This document shows, in pieces, positions 59,333-64,000 of a stretch of DNA of 64,000 nucleotides. The stretch spans positions 1 through 64,000 of IMG/VR virus record IMGVR_UViG_3300032282_004151; one strand, given 5' to 3'. The notes beneath the pieces were generated by a model, which searched no databases, was not told the DNA's origin, and was given only the letters and a program-made list of their open reading frames with translations. The translations under genes and the position numbers were made by a program. Position 1 is the first letter of the stretch, and each line of letters opens with the position of its first letter. The stretch is from a virus.

Positions 59333-60553
59333 ATGCCAGAACTGACCAATACAATACCATCTATAACCGCACCAACGACATTTTTGTCCAATACTCCCAC
59401 ATTTAGCACAGCGGCTACCGTGACGACGACGGCAAATGAAACGGTGGCGACTGCGACCGAGGTATTCAGTACAAGACCGACAAGTTTGGCAAATAATACT
59501 ACATCTATAGCCGGGGCTGTATCTACTGGGAATATTACCGTTGGGACGGGCACGGCTGCACAAACAACAACTGGATTATTATCAAATACGACAGCAACTC
59601 TATCTACAAGCGGAATAAATACATTATCTGCTCCAAATTTATCATTAAATCAAATTAGCCCAACCGTAAATATAAATGGTCCAATAAATGTTTCAAATTT
59701 AAGTAATGTAAGTGTTTCGTCAATCGCTAGCAACGCCGGTATACCTACAAGTATTGGTGCAGCTGCTTCTACAGTTGCTTCTAGATTAAATATTGCAACC
59801 GCATTACCTTCAACGGGTGCGGCACTAAGGACTTTGGGCTTAACTCCAACATTGTCTAATTTAGGAATTACTTTTCCAAAATTTCCAGAATTCCCTGGAT
59901 TGGATTTGCCAGCAGTATTGATTGGAAAAAGTCCAAAATTTATAGCAGAGTATGTTGTTAAATTTAAAACAATTGTTTTGCCATTTATTCCGGGGGTAAA
60001 ACTCAATATGGCAACTGCTCTTGCTGCGGCATCTATTCTAAGAACAATTGCATCTGGAAATGGAAAAGAAATAATAAAGCACTTGGTGTCTGGCTTGGTC
60101 AATGATATAGCAAATGAAACTTTGAAGGGGCTTCAAAAGTCCATAGACAGCACTGGTATCAAGAATGTGGGAACACAATTCAATCAAGCAATGGCTCAAG
60201 CGAAAAACGACGCCGAACAGAATTTTAAAAGAACCAATCCTCCTATAAAAACTACAGATCCCGATACTGGGGAGACTACAGAAGAAGAGCAGGAAATGCC
60301 GGAAATGGATTTTCCAGATTTGAATGGAATTGGTGAAATAGATCCAGAAGAAGAGTCTAGGTTGCAAGCCGAACTAGAAGAACAAGCTAGGTTGGAAATG
60401 GAGCAAAATAGAGCGGACGCCGAAGCAGAAGGCATAGAACCTTCGGAATCTTCTGCTCTTTCAGTTCCAAGTGTGGGTACAACCGAAATAAACAATGCCC
60501 AACCAACTGAACAGACAACACCGCAGCCAACTCCAACCAATCCAACGGGATGA
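59333..60553 (+). CDS. Thr/Ser-rich baseplate-operon protein, 406 aa
   Basis: The first 130 residues are low-complexity Thr/Ser/Ala/Asn. The middle has FPKFPEFPGLDLPAVLIGKSPKFIAEYVVKFKT and a helical ATALAAASILRTIASGNGKEIIKHLV. The end is acidic (EEEQEMPEMDFPDLNGIGEI) then Pro/Thr-rich. It sits between hub and gp25 as an unnamed structural gene does in T4-like cyanophages. Virion structural role likely, exact part unknown. Confidence 0.6.
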   Translation: MPELTNTIPSITAPTTFLSNTPTFSTAATVTTTANETVATATEVFSTRPTSLANNTTSIAGAVSTGNITVGTGTAAQTTTGLLSNTTATLSTSGINTLSAPNLSLNQISPTVNINGPINVSNLSNVSVSSIASNAGIPTSIGAAASTVASRLNIATALPSTGAALRTLGLTPTLSNLGITFPKFPEFPGLDLPAVLIGKSPKFIAEYVVKFKTIVLPFIPGVKLNMATALAAASILRTIASGNGKEIIKHLVSGLVNDIANETLKGLQKSIDSTGIKNVGTQFNQAMAQAKNDAEQNFKRTNPPIKTTDPDTGETTEEEQEMPEMDFPDLNGIGEIDPEEESRLQAELEEQARLEMEQNRADAEAEGIEPSESSALSVPSVGTTEINNAQPTEQTTPQPTPTNPTG

Positions 60554-60613
60554 TATAACCATTTGATATATCAAACTATTGAATTTAAATAAAAAAAGAC
60601 TAAACAACCATTA

Positions 60614-60621
60614 TATTTATA
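60614..60621 (+). promoter_or_regulatory. putative late promoter box TATTTATA
   Basis: Six bases before ATG 60628, context ATATTTATAGTA. Confidence 0.5.
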
Positions 60622-60627
60622 GTATAT

Positions 60628-61083
60628 ATGAACAAGAAAGAACTAGTAGAAATTATAAGAACTGTTGTGCGTGAGGAAATCAACAATTCTCTACCACAGT
60701 ATCTCATGGAAGTGTTGGCTGAAAGAATAACTGCGCAACCAGTTATTTCTGAGTCCAATGACGAGTCTAAGGTCAACAATACGATGTTGCCAAGAAAGAA
60801 GCCAAATGTATCGTTTGATGCTCCTATCAAACAGCAGCCAGTACAGGCACCAAAGACATTTAGCTCAAATCCAATATTGAACCAAGTATTGAATGAAACG
60901 GTTGGTGGAATTCCGGATGAAAACTCCGTGGCTGCTCCATCCGCGATAGATACTCTAAAGAGTCTTCCGAGAGAAGTATTGGCCGAAAACAAGGAAGTTG
61001 CAGCCGTCGCCAATGCGATGACTAGAGATTACTCGAAACTTCTCAAAGCAATAGATCAAAAAGCAAAGTCAAGTCGTCCTTAA
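60628..61083 (+). CDS. hypothetical structural protein, 151 aa
   Basis: MNKKELVEIIRTVVREEINN... (helix), a Pro/Gln/Asn-rich disordered middle, and a helical end (AVANAMTRDYSKLLKAIDQK). The same plan (helix - linker - DYS.LmK.m..K) is seen upstream of gp25 in T4-like marine phages. Role unknown. Confidence 0.62.
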   Translation: MNKKELVEIIRTVVREEINNSLPQYLMEVLAERITAQPVISESNDESKVNNTMLPRKKPNVSFDAPIKQQPVQAPKTFSSNPILNQVLNETVGGIPDENSVAAPSAIDTLKSLPREVLAENKEVAAVANAMTRDYSKLLKAIDQKAKSSRP

Positions 61084-61089
61084 CTATAA

Positions 61090-61494
61090 ATGGCAGAAAA
61101 CACACAAGCTTATGGTATAACTTTGCCCATCACGCACGGGCCACAGGGTTATTTTAATCAAAGCTATAATGCAGTTGACCAAGTAAAATCAAACTTAAAT
61201 CTTTTGCTGAGAACAAGAAAAGGAGAAAGACGATTGAACCCCGAGTTTGGTTCTGGGCTGTGGTCGTTGCTGTTTGAAAACATCGGAGAAGACATAGCGT
61301 TTGTAATCAAAAGTGCAATTCAAAAAGATATAAATAGATGGATGAGCTATGTAAAGATACAATCAATTGACGTAACAAACACTGCGGAAAATAGTTATAA
61401 CAAAATACAAGTCTCTGTTATTTTTACTGTTCCATCAATTGGGGTCACATCCCCTCAAACGCTTGATGTTACAATGAACACCACCAATATATGA
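61090..61494 (+). CDS. gp25: baseplate wedge protein gp25
   Basis: 134 residues, the usual gp25 length. Core: NYN-type AVDQVKSNLNLLLRTRKGERRLNPEFGSGLWSLLFENIGED (read in parts, residues about 28-70), the conserved gp25/GPW lysozyme-like block with RKGER...P.fG..l...LFE. Part of the baseplate wedge at the sheath interface. Its last four bases overlap the gp6 start. Confidence 0.93.
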   Translation: MAENTQAYGITLPITHGPQGYFNQSYNAVDQVKSNLNLLLRTRKGERRLNPEFGSGLWSLLFENIGEDIAFVIKSAIQKDINRWMSYVKIQSIDVTNTAENSYNKIQVSVIFTVPSIGVTSPQTLDVTMNTTNI

Positions 61495-63446
61495 TATTAG
61501 ATACTCCAAAGTCTTTTCAACCGGGCAAGAAAAATGTCAAATATCTAAACAAGGATTTTTCTCAGCTAAAAGCCAGCTTGGTTGAATTTGCCAAGACATA
61601 TTATCCAAATTCATACAAAGATTTCAGCGATGCGTCAACCGGCATGATGTTCATCGAAATGGCTGCGTATGTTGGAGATGTACTTTCATATTACATAGAC
61701 TATCAGTTTAAGGAGTCTATGTTGGTTAATTCTGAAGAAAGGCAGAATATCATAGACTCTGCACGTTCGTTGGGTTACAAGTCGAAGGTAACTGCACCAA
61801 GTGTGACAAAGTTGGACGTATATCAGTTGGTTCCCGCAAAAATGGATGGGTCTGGAAACATGATCCCAGATTTAAATTATTCTCAGATCATAAAACCGGG
61901 CATGACGACGACAAGTGATACAGGAGTAACTTTCATGACAAATTCTCCTGTGGATTTTACAGTAGATACAAAGAACGACCCTCTTGAAATTTCAGTATAC
62001 CAAAGAAATACCGCAGGACAGCCAGAATTTTTTGTTTTGAAAAAAACAACAGATGCATTTTCTGGTCAGCTTGTTACCAAACAATTTGCAATCGGAACAC
62101 CTTCTTCTTTTTACAAGATATATCTTACCGATACAAATATCATAGAAATATTTGATATATATGACTCTGATGGCAATCGTTGGTATGAGACAGACTATTT
62201 GGCACAAGACCTTGTTCCAATAGATTATGAGAACATATACAAAAATGACTCTTCACTTGCGGCTTATAGAGACACCGTTCCATTTTTGCTTAAATTCTTA
62301 AGAACATCCAGACGATTTGTTTCTGGTGTCGCGGCTGACGACACAACATTTTTGGAGTTTGGTTCCGGTACAAATATCAAGGACGATGAAGTAATCATTC
62401 CAAACATATATACGGTAGGAAAATCTTCAACATTCAGAAGAGAAAGCATATCATATGATCCAGCGAATTTCTTGTCTTCTAGAGCATTTGGACAAGCTCC
62501 TGCCAACACTACATTGACAATAAGATACATTGTAGGCGGAGGTGTTGCTAGTAACGTAAATGCAAATACAATCAAAACCATAAACGGTATAGAGTTTTTT
62601 GGAGACATAACCTCTCTTCCAAATCTAGAACAGAATTTAACCAGTTTAGTTCGCCGCTCTATAAAAGTAAACAATCCATTGCCTGCATCTGGTGGTAGAG
62701 GCACTGAAACAAATGATGAGATAAGAAACAATGCTTTGGCAAGTTTCTCTTCACAAGGAAGAGCAGTAACTCAAAAAGATTATGTCATCCGAACATATGC
62801 AATGCCATCCAAGTACGGTGCCATTGCCAAGGCGTATGCTGTAACAGACACTCAATTGGATCCATCAAACATTCAAGCCAATCCAAATCAATTGGCAACA
62901 AGCTCATTGTCTCCAGTAAATACGAATGTAAAGGCTATCCCACCAAACAATCCGTTCGCAGTAAACCTATATATTCTGTGCTACGATAGAAATCAAAGAC
63001 TGATTAACTCGAACGACGCAATTCGCCAAAATCTAAAAAACTATCTCAACCAATACAGAATGCTTACAGACAGCGTCAATTTGTTGGATGGATTTATAAT
63101 AAACATAGGAGTGGATTTCTCGATCTTAACATATAAGAATTATAATAAACGAGAAGTGTTGGCCAATTGCATAACCTTGGTTCAAAACTATTTCAATATC
63201 AACAATATTCAATTCTGCGAGCCAATAAATTTGAGCAGATTACAATTGGAAATAGCAAAGGTAGATGGAGTGCAGTCGGTTCCTTCGATCAAGATAAAGA
63301 ACTTAACATTGAAGGATGGCGACTATTCTCCATACGAGTATGACATAGAAAAGGCAACTATGGATAATGTTGTATATCCATCCATAGATCCTAGCATTTT
63401 TGAAGTAAGATTTCCAACCAAAGACATTGTGGGACGAGTAAATTGA
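61491..63446 (+). CDS. gp6: baseplate wedge protein gp6
   Basis: 651 residues. N-terminal KYLNKDFSQLKASLVEFAKTYYPNSYKDFSDASTGMMFIEMAAYVGDVLSYYIDYQFKES (in parts, residues 18-78) is the hallmark of T4 gp6/J-like wedge proteins. Later blocks fit too (SLGYKSK, GRGTETNDEIRNNA, AVTQKDYVIRTYAMPSKYGAIAKAYA). It forms the backbone ring of the baseplate. Directly coupled to gp25. Confidence 0.93.
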   Translation: MILDTPKSFQPGKKNVKYLNKDFSQLKASLVEFAKTYYPNSYKDFSDASTGMMFIEMAAYVGDVLSYYIDYQFKESMLVNSEERQNIIDSARSLGYKSKVTAPSVTKLDVYQLVPAKMDGSGNMIPDLNYSQIIKPGMTTTSDTGVTFMTNSPVDFTVDTKNDPLEISVYQRNTAGQPEFFVLKKTTDAFSGQLVTKQFAIGTPSSFYKIYLTDTNIIEIFDIYDSDGNRWYETDYLAQDLVPIDYENIYKNDSSLAAYRDTVPFLLKFLRTSRRFVSGVAADDTTFLEFGSGTNIKDDEVIIPNIYTVGKSSTFRRESISYDPANFLSSRAFGQAPANTTLTIRYIVGGGVASNVNANTIKTINGIEFFGDITSLPNLEQNLTSLVRRSIKVNNPLPASGGRGTETNDEIRNNALASFSSQGRAVTQKDYVIRTYAMPSKYGAIAKAYAVTDTQLDPSNIQANPNQLATSSLSPVNTNVKAIPPNNPFAVNLYILCYDRNQRLINSNDAIRQNLKNYLNQYRMLTDSVNLLDGFIINIGVDFSILTYKNYNKREVLANCITLVQNYFNINNIQFCEPINLSRLQLEIAKVDGVQSVPSIKIKNLTLKDGDYSPYEYDIEKATMDNVVYPSIDPSIFEVRFPTKDIVGRVN

Positions 63447-63452
63447 TTTATT

Positions 63453-64000
63453 ATGCATTATTTTTTATACCCATCAAAAGATAGTACTATTACCGATAAC
63501 TCCACATTCATATACAAAAATATGGGGTTGGATGAAATTCTGGAAATAGAAAAAAGAATTTCGTTGAATAGCTGCAGAAGTGTTAGTGGTAGTGCGGCGG
63601 CAGTTTTGTCCAGAGCATTGTTACAGTTTGATATTGCCGAAATATCAAATGCAATCGCGGAAGGAAAAATAACAAATCCTTGCTTTTTCCTAACTTTGAA
63701 AACCTGTGATGTAACAGAAGTGCCAGTCAAATATACGATTGCAGCATATCCATTGTCAAAACCTTGGAACATGGGAACTGGATACAAGTATGATGGAAGT
63801 ACAGTTACAGACGGAGTTAGTTGGAAATTCACAGATGGTATTTCTAATTTTTGGTACAGCGGTTCTATAACAGATTGTTCTGGTGGTGGAACTTGGTGGG
63901 TATCTGCAAGTTTGGAAGGCTCTGGATCTGGATATGTTGCCCCTCCGTTTATAAGCCCAGATCCATACAATCCTTTCCCAGAATGTCCAAATTCGGGTTC
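63453..64000 (+). CDS. virion structural protein, 5' part (runs off the window)
   Basis: Open from ATG 63453 to the window end (182 codons). MHYFLYPSKDSTITDNSTFI...NMGLDEILEIEKRIS, then SRALLQFDIAEISNAI. The YPsKDtTI.......NtGlDEILEi.K..........SR.LiqFD pattern is known from T4-like marine phages right after gp6, as a baseplate or fibre component with a DNRLRE-like beta domain. Confidence 0.72.
   Translation, partial: MHYFLYPSKDSTITDNSTFIYKNMGLDEILEIEKRISLNSCRSVSGSAAAVLSRALLQFDIAEISNAIAEGKITNPCFFLTLKTCDVTEVPVKYTIAAYPLSKPWNMGTGYKYDGSTVTDGVSWKFTDGISNFWYSGSITDCSGGGTWWVSASLEGSGSGYVAPPFISPDPYNPFPECPNSG

Noticed and set aside
63458-63970. 170-codon minus-strand frame at the window end
   Set aside because: The + strand frame from 63453 continues gp6 and reads like a virion protein known to follow gp6; the minus frame is its shadow.
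1-64000. CRISPR arrays and insertion sequences
   Set aside because: No regularly spaced repeats of CRISPR type, and no transposase-like reading frames were seen.

Overview
The window is a 64 kb piece of a large tailed dsDNA phage of T4-like (myovirus) affinity. The evidence is a contiguous baseplate block (gp5-like hub, gp25, gp6), a gp55-like late sigma factor, PhoH, Hsp20 and peptide deformylase, dense packing of small genes almost all on the + strand, phage-type tRNAs and two free-standing homing-endonuclease genes. The host cannot be named from the sequence. Classical Shine-Dalgarno sites are nearly absent, and a heme oxygenase / bilin reductase pair is present; such pairs are known from marine cyanophages (pebS) and from uncultured marine viruses (pcyX).

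Layout. (1) 1-6.7 kb: an AT-rich operon of overlapping genes with a FeoA-like protein, a metallophosphoesterase, heme oxygenase, a ferredoxin-dependent bilin reductase, ThyX and a PD-(D/E)XK-like protein, closed by a strong terminator. (2) 6.8-11.6 kb: an ABC-ATPase/GNAT fusion, small membrane proteins, a membrane-anchored CDGSH protein, a GIY-YIG endonuclease and SSB, with a dispersed AATTTAGGTACCCC-type repeat. (3) 11.6-12.8 kb: a minus-strand island with a GC-rich gene flanked by two related, structured RNA-like elements. (4) 12.8-34.4 kb: a visibly more GC-rich early region of about 55 small genes, a SNF2-type helicase, an HNH endonuclease, six canonical tRNAs and two defective tRNA-like genes. 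Nearly every unit here has its own sigma70-like promoter (TTGACT/TTGACA, 16-17 bp, CATACT-like) placed so that the start codon lies about 9 nt after the -10 box. The mRNAs should therefore be leaderless, and in many cases the -35 box supplies the TGA stop codon of the gene before. (5) 34.4-35.3 kb: a C/G-tract boundary, GTATATAC repeats and one minus-strand gene. (6) 35.3-64 kb: late genes. These include Thr-Pro-rich LamG/InlB-repeat virion proteins, zincin-like proteins, PhoH, a glycosylation cassette (GT60-type GlcNAc transferase, two related GT-B-like enzymes, two multidomain GTs, an FkbM methyltransferase), Hsp20, a coiled-coil membrane protein, peptide deformylase, the late sigma factor and the baseplate genes.

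How the parts fit: early genes use the leaderless sigma70-type promoters. The gp55-like sigma factor probably reads a second conserved box, TATTTATA, found 4-13 nt before several late genes. The GT60-type enzyme beside a family of Thr-Pro-repeat virion proteins suggests a mucin-like, O-glycosylated fibre coat. The heme oxygenase and bilin reductase form a two-step heme-to-bilin pathway.

All function calls come from reading motifs by eye, with no database search. Family names are inferences of varying strength, as the confidences show.
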